From: Pseudoxanthomonas winnipegensis | GTDB taxonomy: Bacteria; Pseudomonadota; Gammaproteobacteria; Xanthomonadales; Xanthomonadaceae | Direction: 5' to 3' | NCBI RefSeq assembly: GCF_004283755.1 | Contig: NZ_SHMH01000009.1 | Location: 186,001 to 250,000, forward strand | Length of the DNA stretch: 64,000 nucleotides | Shown: piece after piece, positions 56,732-64,000 of the stretch | Position numbering within the stretch: position 1 is the stretch's first letter | Layout of the letters: the number at the start of each line of letters is the position of its first letter | Notes under the pieces: model-generated | Database searches by the model: none | Seen by the model: the letters and a program-made list of their open reading frames with translations, nothing else | What the model was told of the DNA's origin: nothing | Made by a program: the position numbers and the translations under genes

Positions 56732-57488
56732 GTGCGTGGTCGCCGAAGACGAGGACCTGCTGCGCGCCGCGCTGGTCGCACAGCTGCGCCAGGCCTGGCC
56801 ACAGCTGGGCATCGGCGCCGAATGCAGCGACGGCGCCAGCGCGCTGGAAGCCATCGCCGAGCGCCAGCCGGACGTGGCCTTCCTCGACATCCGCATGCCG
56901 GGCCTGACCGGCATCGAGGTGGCGCGCGCGGTTGCCGATGCCAGCCCGCGCACACAGGTCGTGTTCGTCACCGCCTACGACCAGTACGCAGTGGAAGCCT
57001 TCGAACACGGCGCGGTCGATTACCTGCTCAAGCCGGTCACGCGCGAACGCCTGGACGCCACGGTGCAGCGCCTGCAGGCGCGCACGCAGCCCTCGGCACC
57101 GGATGTGGCCGTGCTGGATGCGCTGCTGCAGCGGCTCGCCCCGAGCGCGCGCCCGGCCGCCGCGCCGCTGGCGTGGGTGACGGCCAGCACCGGGCGCGAG
57201 ACGCGGCTGATCCTGATCGAGGACGTCGCCTACTTCCGTGCCGACCACAAGTACACCGTGGTGATGACCGCGGACGGCGAGGCGTTGCTGCGCACGCCGC
57301 TGCGCGAGCTCCTGGGCGCGCTGGATCCGGCGGCGTTCAAGCAGATCCACCGCTCCACCATCGTCAACCTCAAGGCCGTGGCCTCGGTGATCCGCGACGA
57401 CACCGGCAAGGGCCAGTTGAAGCTGCGCAACCGCCCGGAACTGCTGAGCGTCAGCCAGCCGTTCATGGGCTTGTTCAAGGGCATGTAG
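56724..57488 (+). CDS. LytTR-family response regulator
   Basis: 254 residues; start overlaps the kinase stop by 8 bases. The receiver (about 3-118) has phosphoacceptor Asp55 (AFLDIRMPGLTG), VFVTAYDQYAVEAFEHGAVDYLLKP. A LytTR DNA-binding domain (about 155-252) contains LIEDVAYFRADHKYTVVMTADGE, LLRTPLRELLGAL and FKQIHRSTIVNLKAVASV. LytTR regulators bind pairs of 9-base direct repeats; none was identified here with confidence. Confidence 0.95.
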   Translation: MAECVVAEDEDLLRAALVAQLRQAWPQLGIGAECSDGASALEAIAERQPDVAFLDIRMPGLTGIEVARAVADASPRTQVVFVTAYDQYAVEAFEHGAVDYLLKPVTRERLDATVQRLQARTQPSAPDVAVLDALLQRLAPSARPAAAPLAWVTASTGRETRLILIEDVAYFRADHKYTVVMTADGEALLRTPLRELLGALDPAAFKQIHRSTIVNLKAVASVIRDDTGKGQLKLRNRPELLSVSQPFMGLFKGM

Positions 57489-57609
57489 CACGTCGCAGCG
57501 CGGCCGGTCTCGGGCGGCGCGACGACGGTTTCGCATCCTGGCCGTGCGGGACGGCCAGCCCCGGCCTGCCTGCGTGCCGGCCCACCGATCACATGACAAG
57601 GAGCGTGCC

Positions 57610-57975
57610 ATGCGCCTGTTGACCTCGATCCTCTACTGCATGCTTGCGCTGTTCGGCTGCCACGACGGCAGCAGCAGCACGTCCATCACGCGCAGCCAGC
57701 GCGACGGCGTGGATACGCTGTTCAGCCGGACCACGCGCGCGGCCGGCTCGGCGACGTTCCAGTGCGTGCGCAGCGCCAGTGGGCGCTGCCATTACCAGCT
57801 GTTCGAGGAGACCTGTCGCGTCGGCACCGACGACAAACGCGCTTGCGCACGCACACCAGTGGACCAGTTCAGCCTGGGCGCCGGCGAGCAGCGCGTGTTC
57901 CAGGGCCTGGACATGCAGGTGAACGAATGCGTGCAGGCCGAAGCGCCCGGCCCGGGCACGCGCTGCGCGGGTTGA
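57610..57975 (+). CDS. Small cysteine-rich lipoprotein
   Basis: 121 residues. MRLLTSILYCMLALFGC is a lipoprotein signal with lipidated Cys17. The mature part has six or so Cys (FQCVRSASGRCHYQLFEETC, KRACARTP, VNECVQ, RCAG) that may form disulphides. I do not recognise the family. It follows the LytTR regulator by about 120 bases on the same strand and could be its target or a later gene of the same transcript. Confidence 0.7.
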   Translation: MRLLTSILYCMLALFGCHDGSSSTSITRSQRDGVDTLFSRTTRAAGSATFQCVRSASGRCHYQLFEETCRVGTDDKRACARTPVDQFSLGAGEQRVFQGLDMQVNECVQAEAPGPGTRCAG

Positions 57976-57986
57976 ACGGGCACGCC

Positions 57987-58007
57987 GTGCCGCCAGTCCG
58001 GCGGCAC
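57987..58007. terminator. Hairpin between convergent lipoprotein and DUF1302 genes
   Basis: An 8-bp stem GTGCCGCC / GGCGGCAC with a 5-base loop, between the converging stops. No T-tract on either side. Confidence 0.4.
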
Positions 58008-58021
58008 CGCATCCGCCATGC

Positions 58022-59908
58022 TCAGAACGTGGTGCCGATCGCCATTACCACGTTGTCGTGATCGGCCAGCACGTCGTAGGGGTTGTCGCCCAGGTAGTTG
58101 GTGTAGGCCACCGAGGCGAAGGCGTTGCCGGCGAACTTGGCCGCCAGCCCCAGCGACACCGTCTTGCGGTCCTGCACCAGGGTGGCGTCCACCGCGTAGC
58201 CGTGCACGTCCTGGCCCCAGGTCAGGCTGGGCGACAGCGTGGTGCTGCCCACCGCGTAGTTGAGCTGGCCACGCACGCGATAGCCCCAGGCCATCTTGGT
58301 GAAGTAGCCCTTGTTCACGCAGCCCTGCGGGTTCTGCACCGCGCCGCAGCTGCCGTCGAAGCCCTGCGGCGAATAGCCCCAGGCGAAGCCACGGCCATAG
58401 CGCGCGACATCCAGCCCGGGCAGGTCCACGTGCTGCCAGGCCGCCTCGCCGACGATGACGCCGCTGCTGGCGCCCAGTACCGGGCCCAGCGTGCGCGCGA
58501 CCGAGGCCTGCGCCTGCCACTTGTCGAAGCGGTCGTAGCCCTTGAGCAGGAAGCCCGGATCCTGGCCGGCGGTGCGCCCGCCGACCGGCCCGCCGTTGCG
58601 GGTCAGCGCGGCGAACATGTCGGCGGTGTTGATCTGCACCGGCAGGTCCTGGGTGAAGCTGACCTCGCCGGCGAACTTCCACGCCCCGGCCTTGTGCGAG
58701 GCCGACAGGCCCATCAGGGTGAGGTCCTCCGGGTACTCCCACGACTCGGTGATCGTGGACAGGCGCTGGGACAGCTGCGCGTAAGCCAGCGGCACGCCGT
58801 CGGCCGTCATGCGCGCGACCAGGGTCGGATCGGCGTTGGCCATGTTCGGCGTGGTGGCGTTGAGGATCGGCAGGCGCGAGTTGTAGCGCATCCAGTACAG
58901 GCCCAGCTCGGTGGCGATGGGCTTGATCGTGTAGTGCGCCGCCACGCCGTACTGGCCGCTGTCCTTGCCCTCGATGTCGCGCCCGCGCGGCAGGTAGGCG
59001 CCGACAGCGTTCATGTAGCCATCGCTCAGCCACTGCCCCGCACCGGGCGAATAGGCGTTGATCGGGTAGTAGGCGTTGGACTGCAGGCCCGAACAGCCGT
59101 TGTCGATGCCGATGTCCGCGCCGGACCAGAACGTGCCGCACGGATCCAGCTCGGTCGGGCGCCACTTCCACTGGTAGAAGGCCTCCACCGACACGCCGTT
59201 GTCGAAGCTGAGCTTGTTCCACCACAGCTCCACCGGCAGCTGGGCCTCGGTGGCCGGATCGGTGCCGGGGCGGCGCAGCGTGGTGTAGTCGTAGGGATTG
59301 ACCTGGTTGACGCCCTGGAAGAACACCCCCTCGCCCCACTTCACCCGCTGCTTGCCCAGGCGCGAATCCCACGTGGTGGTTTCGCCCAGCTTGAAGCGGC
59401 CGTAGACATACGCATCCAACAGCATCGCCCCGGAGAACTGGTTGGACTGGGAGAAGTCGTGGTCGCTCAGCGGCGCATTGCCCTTGAAGCCGCTGGGCTG
59501 GTTGCCCTGCGGCACGTCGTTGTCCTTCAGCGCGGTGTCGTACCAGGCGCGGCCACTGACGGCCACGCCGAGGTTGCGCCACTTCAGGTCGACCGCGGTG
59601 CTGAGCTTGAACAGCGAGGAATACACGTCGCCGGCACCGTAGTTGAGGTTGCCGTCGTCCGCGGTATCGGCGCCATCGCCGCCCTTGGCCACGCCGTCGG
59701 ACCGGAAGCCCTTGCCGACCAGGTGCTCCGAACGGCCGGTCGTGCGCACGCCCATGCCGTAGGTCGCGCGCGTGGTCCAGGTCCCGGTGACCTCCCCGTC
59801 GGCGAGCTTGAATTCGGCCGCATGCAGGGGCGCGGCGATGGCGGTGGCCAGCAGGCACAGCACCGGCACGCGGCGGCACGTGCGGGAGCGGGCGTTCGAG
59901 AGCGTCAT
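58022..59908 (-). CDS. DUF1302 family outer-membrane protein
   Basis: 628 residues. A signal peptide (MTLSNARSRTCRRVPVLCLL..., cleavage near LHAA). The body is rich in aromatic beta strands and ends in Phe, as outer-membrane barrels do. DUF1302 segments: VTGTWTTRATYGMGVRT, LNYGAGDVYSSLFKLSTAVDLKW, RLGKQRVKWGEGVFFQGVNQ, NPYDYTTLRRPGTDPATEAQLP and a late FASVAYTNYLGDNPYDVLAD. DUF1302 proteins usually pair with DUF1329 exporters, none of which is here; function unknown. The frame continues upstream to 60004 without family features. Confidence 0.88.
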   Translation of the reverse strand: MTLSNARSRTCRRVPVLCLLATAIAAPLHAAEFKLADGEVTGTWTTRATYGMGVRTTGRSEHLVGKGFRSDGVAKGGDGADTADDGNLNYGAGDVYSSLFKLSTAVDLKWRNLGVAVSGRAWYDTALKDNDVPQGNQPSGFKGNAPLSDHDFSQSNQFSGAMLLDAYVYGRFKLGETTTWDSRLGKQRVKWGEGVFFQGVNQVNPYDYTTLRRPGTDPATEAQLPVELWWNKLSFDNGVSVEAFYQWKWRPTELDPCGTFWSGADIGIDNGCSGLQSNAYYPINAYSPGAGQWLSDGYMNAVGAYLPRGRDIEGKDSGQYGVAAHYTIKPIATELGLYWMRYNSRLPILNATTPNMANADPTLVARMTADGVPLAYAQLSQRLSTITESWEYPEDLTLMGLSASHKAGAWKFAGEVSFTQDLPVQINTADMFAALTRNGGPVGGRTAGQDPGFLLKGYDRFDKWQAQASVARTLGPVLGASSGVIVGEAAWQHVDLPGLDVARYGRGFAWGYSPQGFDGSCGAVQNPQGCVNKGYFTKMAWGYRVRGQLNYAVGSTTLSPSLTWGQDVHGYAVDATLVQDRKTVSLGLAAKFAGNAFASVAYTNYLGDNPYDVLADHDNVVMAIGTTF

Positions 59909-60013
59909 GCGCGTTACCGATCCGTTAAAAACGGCGTGCTTTATAACACCGAAGACAGGCGCCGCCGCGCATGGTTGCAGCGGTGACCAACCCGCGGCCG
60001 GCACGCGCCCGGA

Positions 60014-60652
60014 TCAGCCCGCCAGTTGCGCGGCCTCGATCACATGGCGCCCGGGACGCGCATTCAAGGCCGCATCGACCAGCGCCGCGGCGACGCCTTC
60101 GGCGGGGCTGGGCCGGAAGCGGCGCGGCAGCACCGGCGAGAGGGCGTGCAGGACCAGGCCGGCGAGGTGTTCGCCGGTGCGGCGCTGCGCGCGCTCGCCC
60201 TCGATCAGGCCGGGGCGCACCAGGGTCAGCGACGTGTAGCCCAACGCCTCCAGGTCGCGCTCCACCTCGCCCTTGACCCGGGTGTAGAAGAAGCGCGAGG
60301 CGACATCGGCGCCGGTGGCCGAATTCAGCGCATAGGCCAGCGCCCCGCCGGACAGCGCATGGCGCGCGATCGCCACCGGATAGTCGTGATCCACCCGCCT
60401 GAACGCCGCGCGCGAACCGGCCTGGCGCATCGTCGTACCCAACGCGCAGATCACGCTGTCCACCCGCCACCAGTCCGCATCGGCCGGCAGCGCGTCGAAA
60501 TCCACCACCGGATTGAACAGACGGACGTGGGTCATCGGCAGCGGGCGGCGGGTCGGCGCCACCACCCGCGTGACCCGCTCGTCGAGCAGCAGCTGCGAGA
60601 GCGTCAGGCCGCCCACCAGCCCGGTCGCACCCGCCAACAGCACCTGCGTCAT
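60014..60652 (-). CDS. NAD(P)-binding oxidoreductase (YbjT/HTATIP2-like atypical SDR)
   Basis: 212 residues from MTQVLLAGATGLVGG, the dinucleotide-binding GxxGxxG motif. ICALGTTMRQAGS, YPVAIARHALSGGALAYALNSATGAD, FYTRVKGEVERDLEALGY and LTLVRPGLIEGER fit the atypical SDR group that includes mammalian TIP30/HTATIP2 homologues. An ATG at 60685 overlapping the acuI stop would add 11 residues. Probably cotranscribed with acuI. Confidence 0.85.
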   Translation of the reverse strand: MTQVLLAGATGLVGGLTLSQLLLDERVTRVVAPTRRPLPMTHVRLFNPVVDFDALPADADWWRVDSVICALGTTMRQAGSRAAFRRVDHDYPVAIARHALSGGALAYALNSATGADVASRFFYTRVKGEVERDLEALGYTSLTLVRPGLIEGERAQRRTGEHLAGLVLHALSPVLPRRFRPSPAEGVAAALVDAALNARPGRHVIEAAQLAG

Positions 60653-60677
60653 CGGGTGCGCCCTGCCCGGGGCCGGC

Positions 60678-61664
60678 TCAGGCATTGACGTCCACCACCA
60701 CACGCCCGCGCACCTTGCCGGCGAGCAGGTCGTCGGCCACCTGCGGCACCTCGGCCAGCGCCACCTGCCTGGTGACCGACGCCAGCAAGGCCGGGTCCAG
60801 GTCGCGGGCCAGACGCTGCCACGCGGTCTCGCGCAGCGCCTGCGGCGCATCGACCGAATTGATGCCCGCCAGGGTGACATTGCGCAGGATGAAAGGCGCC
60901 ACCGTCGTCGGCAGGTCCATGCCCTGGGCCAGCCCGCAGGCGGTGACCGTGCCACGCTCGCGGGTCTGCGCCAGCACGTTGGCCAGGGTGTGGCTGCCGA
61001 CGCTGTCCACCGCACCGGCCCAGCGCGCCTTCTGCAGCGGCTTGCCGGGCTCGCCCAGCGGGCCGCGTTCGATTACTTCGGCCGCGCCCAGCGCCTTGAG
61101 ATGGTCGGCCTCGGCCATGCGCCCGGTCGAGGCGACCACGCGATAGCCCAGCTTGCCCAGCACGGCGATGGCGACCGAGCCCACGCCGCCATTGGCGCCG
61201 GTGACCAGCACCTCGCCCGCATCGGGGGTCAGGCCGTTGTGCTCCAGCGCGAGCACGCTGAGCATCGCCGTGTAGCCGGCGGTGCCGATCGCCATCGCCT
61301 GGCGCGTGTCGAAGGCGTCCGGCACGCGCACCAGCCAGTCGCCCGGCACCCGCGCGCGCTGGGCGAAACCGCCGTGGTGGGTCTGGCTCAGCCCCCAGCC
61401 GTTGACCAGCACCGCATCCCCAGGCTTGAAGCCGGCATGCGCCGACGCGAGCACATGCCCGGCCAGATCGATACCGGCAATCAACGGGAACACCTGCATG
61501 ATCGGCGCCCGGCCTGTCACCGCCAGTGCGTCCTTGTAATTCACCGTGGAGTACTCGACCGCGACGGTGACATCGCCCTCCATCAGCTCGCCGTCTTCCA
61601 GCGTCACCAGCTCCGGCTGTACCGCGCCGTCGCGCTTGTTCACCAGCAAGGCCTTGAATGCCAT
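60678..61664 (-). CDS. acuI: AcuI-like acrylyl-CoA reductase / zinc-free MDR oxidoreductase
   Basis: 328 residues. Medium-chain reductase of the YhdH/AcuI group, without zinc ligands: MAFKALLVNKRDGAVQPELV, STVNYKDALAVTGRAPI, PLIAGIDLAGHV, GWGLSQTHHGGFAQRARV, the NADPH-binding VTGANGGVGSVAIAVLGKLGY and STGRMAEADHLKALGA. Reduces acrylyl-CoA to propionyl-CoA in family members; may also detoxify acrylyl intermediates. Confidence 0.9.
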   Translation of the reverse strand: MAFKALLVNKRDGAVQPELVTLEDGELMEGDVTVAVEYSTVNYKDALAVTGRAPIMQVFPLIAGIDLAGHVLASAHAGFKPGDAVLVNGWGLSQTHHGGFAQRARVPGDWLVRVPDAFDTRQAMAIGTAGYTAMLSVLALEHNGLTPDAGEVLVTGANGGVGSVAIAVLGKLGYRVVASTGRMAEADHLKALGAAEVIERGPLGEPGKPLQKARWAGAVDSVGSHTLANVLAQTRERGTVTACGLAQGMDLPTTVAPFILRNVTLAGINSVDAPQALRETAWQRLARDLDPALLASVTRQVALAEVPQVADDLLAGKVRGRVVVDVNA

Positions 61665-61794
61665 GACCCATCCTCCGACCGAAACAGGGCCCCATGCTAG
61701 CCAGCGCGGCGTGAGCAAGGAATTGGTCAGCCGCGTACCGCGCTCGCTAGAATCACTGCATTGCACGAAGCAATGCCATCGCCAGACCGCCCAC

Positions 61795-62463
61795 ATGCCA
61801 GGATCGGCGCCGCTCGCCACCGCCTTCGCCTCCCCCTCGACGCCGCACGGTCGCGTGAACCTGCTGTGGCCGGGGCTGGCCCTGGCCAGCCTGGCGACCT
61901 TCGTCGCCGTGACCGTCGTGGTCCACCTGCTGCGCTCGGATCTGGATGCGGTGCGCAACCAGATGAGCCTGTATCTGATCGGGCCCTGGGGCCATCTGCT
62001 CCAGTCCGCCTACTGCGTGCTCAGCGTCGGCATGCTGGCGCTGATCTTCGGGCTGCGCGGCAGCCTGCATCCGCGCGCACGCGGCCGGATGCCGATGGCG
62101 CTGTTCGTGACCGCCGCGCTGGCCCTGTGCATCACCGCCTATGCGTGGATGGACATGCCCGGCGCGCACACCACCGTGCAGGGGCGCATCCACGTAGGCG
62201 CGGCGAGCACGGCCTTCGTCTGCGCCACGGTCGGCCTGATGTGGCAGGCCCACGACTTCCGCCACGATGCCTACTGGCGCGCGCACCGGCGCTGGGCGCT
62301 GCCGTGGGCGGCGCTGTGCTTCCTGGCGATCTGGGCCATGGCCTGGTGCCCACCGCCGCTGACCGGACTGGGGCAGAAGTCGGTGATCGTGCTGATCCTG
62401 GGCTGGCTGATGGCCGTGTCGCTGTGCCTGGTGCGCCGCGGGCGCGGCGCCGGCACCGCCTGA
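61795..62463 (+). CDS. DUF998 family membrane protein
   Basis: 222 residues from MPGSAPLATAF. Six hydrophobic spans: ALASLATFVAVTVVVHLLR, LLQSAYCVLSVGMLALIFGL, MALFVTAALALCITAY and others. LRSDLDAVRNQMSLYLIGPWGHLLQSAY is the DUF998 opening and HVGAASTAFVCATVGLMW a later signature. Inner-membrane protein of unknown role. Divergent from acuI, convergent with DUF808. Confidence 0.85.
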   Translation: MPGSAPLATAFASPSTPHGRVNLLWPGLALASLATFVAVTVVVHLLRSDLDAVRNQMSLYLIGPWGHLLQSAYCVLSVGMLALIFGLRGSLHPRARGRMPMALFVTAALALCITAYAWMDMPGAHTTVQGRIHVGAASTAFVCATVGLMWQAHDFRHDAYWRAHRRWALPWAALCFLAIWAMAWCPPPLTGLGQKSVIVLILGWLMAVSLCLVRRGRGAGTA

Positions 62464-62473
62464 CCGAAGGCCT

Positions 62474-63397
62474 TCAGTGCGCGGCGGACTTGCCGCGCAG
62501 CTTGCCGACCAGCTGCACCACGCCCAGCACGATCGCGCCGGCCAGCACGCCGATCAGGGCGTTGTAGAGCATGCCCGCCACGCTGGCGGCCACCCCGCTC
62601 AGGCTCAGGCCTTCGATGAGGTGATGCAGCGGGCCGATGTTGTGCACCAGGATGCCGCCGCCGACCAGGAACATCGCGATGGTGCCGGCGATGGACAGGA
62701 ACTTCATCAGCAACGGCGCGGCCACCAGCAGGCCGCGGCCGATCGATGCCAGCGCGGCGCCCTTGCGCGACAACCACAGGCCCAGATCGTCCAGCTTCAC
62801 GATCGCCCCGACCAGGCCGTACACGCCGACGGTCATCAGCAGCGCGATCAGCGCCAGCACGATCACCTCCTCGACGAAGGTCGGCGGCGGCGTGCGCTCG
62901 CTCAGCACGCCCAGCGAGAGCACGATGATCTCGGCGGACAGGATGAAATCGGTCCGCACCGCGCCCTTGATCTTGCCCTTCTCGAACGCGACCACGTCCA
63001 CGCGCTCATCGGCCAGGGCGCGCGCCTCCTGCGCGTGATGCGCGGCGTCCTCGTCCTTCGAATGCAGGAACTTGTGCGCGAGCTTCTCCACGCCTTCGAA
63101 GCACAGGTAGGCGCCGCCGATCATCATCAGATAAGGGATCGCCACCGGCAGCCAGACGCTGATCGCCAGCGCCACCGGCACCAGGATCGCCTTGTTCAGC
63201 AGCGAGCCCTTGGCCACCGCCCACACCACCGGCAGTTCGCGGTTGGCCTTGACCCCGGTGACCTGCTGGGCGTTGAGCGCCAGGTCGTCGCCGAGCACAC
63301 CGGCGGTCTTCTTCGCGGCGACCTTGGTCATCACCGCCACGTCGTCGAGCATGGTGGCGATATCGTCGAGCAGGGTGAACAGGCTGGCTCCGGCCAT
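62474..63397 (-). CDS. yedI: DUF808 family inner-membrane protein (YedI)
   Basis: 307 residues from [20 protein letters not shown], the DUF808 start. Then [46 protein letters not shown]-like [33 protein letters not shown] and several hydrophobic spans. Conserved membrane protein of unknown function. Divergent from dhaK. Confidence 0.92.
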   Translation of the reverse strand: MAGASLFTLLDDIATMLDDVAVMTKVAAKKTAGVLGDDLALNAQQVTGVKANRELPVVWAVAKGSLLNKAILVPVALAISVWLPVAIPYLMMIGGAYLCFEGVEKLAHKFLHSKDEDAAHHAQEARALADERVDVVAFEKGKIKGAVRTDFILSAEIIVLSLGVLSERTPPPTFVEEVIVLALIALLMTVGVYGLVGAIVKLDDLGLWLSRKGAALASIGRGLLVAAPLLMKFLSIAGTIAMFLVGGGILVHNIGPLHHLIEGLSLSGVAASVAGMLYNALIGVLAGAIVLGVVQLVGKLRGKSAAH

Positions 63398-63513
63398 TGT
63401 GCGGGTCGTCCTGAAGAGGGGGACAGGCATTGTGCATGCCCCCCCCATGTCTGCGCACCTGACTCACGCGTCATGTCCTAGGCTCGCAAGCCCCTCCCGG
63501 ACAGGACCGACGC

Positions 63514-64000
63514 ATGCAGCAGTTCCTCGGCGCACCGCGCGCCATCGTCGCCGACCTCCTCGACGCCAGCGCGCAGCTGATGCCGCTGCGGATGAGCGCA
63601 CCCGATTCGGGCATGCGCATCGTGCTGCAGCCCGAGCCCGACGCCGCGAAGGTGGCGGTGCTCTCCGGCGGCGGCTCCGGCCACGAACCCGCCCATGCCG
63701 GCTTCGTCGGCCCGGGCATGTTGACCGGCGCCATCGCCGGCGACCTGTTCGCCTCGCCCGGTGTCGAAGCGGTCCTGGCCGCGATCCACGCCTGCCGCCA
63801 GGCGCCCGGCGTGCTGCTGGTGATCAAGAACTACACCGGCGATCGGCTCAACTTCGGCCTGGCCGCCGAACGTGCGCGCGCCGAAGGCATCGACGTGGCC
63901 ACCGTGCTGGTGCGCGACGACATCGCCCTGCCAGATGCCGCCCAGCCGCGCGGCCTGGCCGGCACGGTGCTGGTGCACAAGTATGTCGGGCATCTGGCGG
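63514..64000 (+). CDS. dhaK: Dihydroxyacetone kinase DhaK-type N-terminal part (3' end outside window)
   Basis: 162 residues before the right edge. [20 protein letters not shown], the DhaK motif [52 protein letters not shown] and [22 protein letters not shown] are typical. Phosphorylates dihydroxyacetone. Whether it is the ATP-dependent DhaK-DhaL fusion or a PTS-type DhaK cannot be told because the C-terminus is missing. Start follows an ACAGGACCGACGC context with a weak AGGA. Confidence 0.93.
   Translation, partial: MQQFLGAPRAIVADLLDASAQLMPLRMSAPDSGMRIVLQPEPDAAKVAVLSGGGSGHEPAHAGFVGPGMLTGAIAGDLFASPGVEAVLAAIHACRQAPGVLLVIKNYTGDRLNFGLAAERARAEGIDVATVLVRDDIALPDAAQPRGLAGTVLVHKYVGHLA

Overview
This is a gene-dense, very GC-rich (about 70% by eye) chromosomal window from a gammaproteobacterium of the Xanthomonadaceae (Pseudoxanthomonas / Luteimonas / Xanthomonas-like). 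The assignment rests on the birA-coaX-SPOR cluster, the glgA-glgB-treZ-malQ-treY-glgX operon, a phoP-phoQ pair preceded by a PepSY-type gene, tryptophan 2,3-dioxygenase, and scattered small palindromes of the TTCCCGCGAAAGCGGGAA type. The genus is not fixed by anything I can see. I see no prophage, insertion sequence, CRISPR array or rRNA. One tRNA (Thr, anticodon TGT) is present.

Layout. 1-3.5 kb: a MarR fragment cut by the left edge, a DUF6265 protein divergent from an AraC regulator, and a proton-coupled peptide transporter. 3.6-8.2 kb: kynA divergent from a large multidomain secreted nuclease. 8.3-12.3 kb: a 2-oxoacid dehydrogenase operon (E1alpha, E1beta, a small SH3-like protein, E2). 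12.4-19 kb: small secreted and hypothetical genes, an SDR, an MBL-fold hydrolase, trpS with a C-terminal extension, CsbD, entericidin and tRNA-Thr. 19-23 kb: SPOR protein, coaX and birA, then mtfA, followed by a GGG-heptamer array and paired palindromes. 23-26 kb: phoQ, phoP and a PepSY-like gene. 26-29 kb: a citrulline hydrolase-like gene, dusA and a higBA toxin-antitoxin pair with a visible operator. 29-41 kb: HAD hydrolase, lipoproteins, EF-hand protein, membrane proteins, PQQ-type sugar dehydrogenase, lytic transglycosylase, gnd, DUF2242 lipoprotein, TIGR01777 epimerase and a lower-GC serine hydrolase. 39.8-53.9 kb: the glycogen/trehalose operon on the minus strand, running into a (6-4) photolyase gene. 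54.5-64 kb: GNAT, a LytS/LytR-type two-component pair, a DUF1302 outer-membrane protein, an acuI-like reductase, membrane proteins, and dhaK cut by the right edge.

How genes work together. GlgA and GlgB build branched alpha-glucan. GlgX debranches it, MalQ rearranges maltodextrins, and TreY plus TreZ convert glucan ends to trehalose. Most junctions in that operon are ATGA or TGATG overlaps, and no glgC or glgP lies in the window. PhoP/PhoQ and the LytTR pair are the two signalling modules.

Most regions are ordinary conserved housekeeping DNA. The observations I consider most worth checking are the SH3-like protein inside the dehydrogenase operon together with an altered E2 active-site motif, the three-half-site higBA operator over a possibly leaderless promoter, the G-quadruplex-capable heptamer array, the photolyase fused to the glycogen operon, and a 12-bp stem between the PepSY gene and phoP. 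I found no system I would confidently call wholly new.
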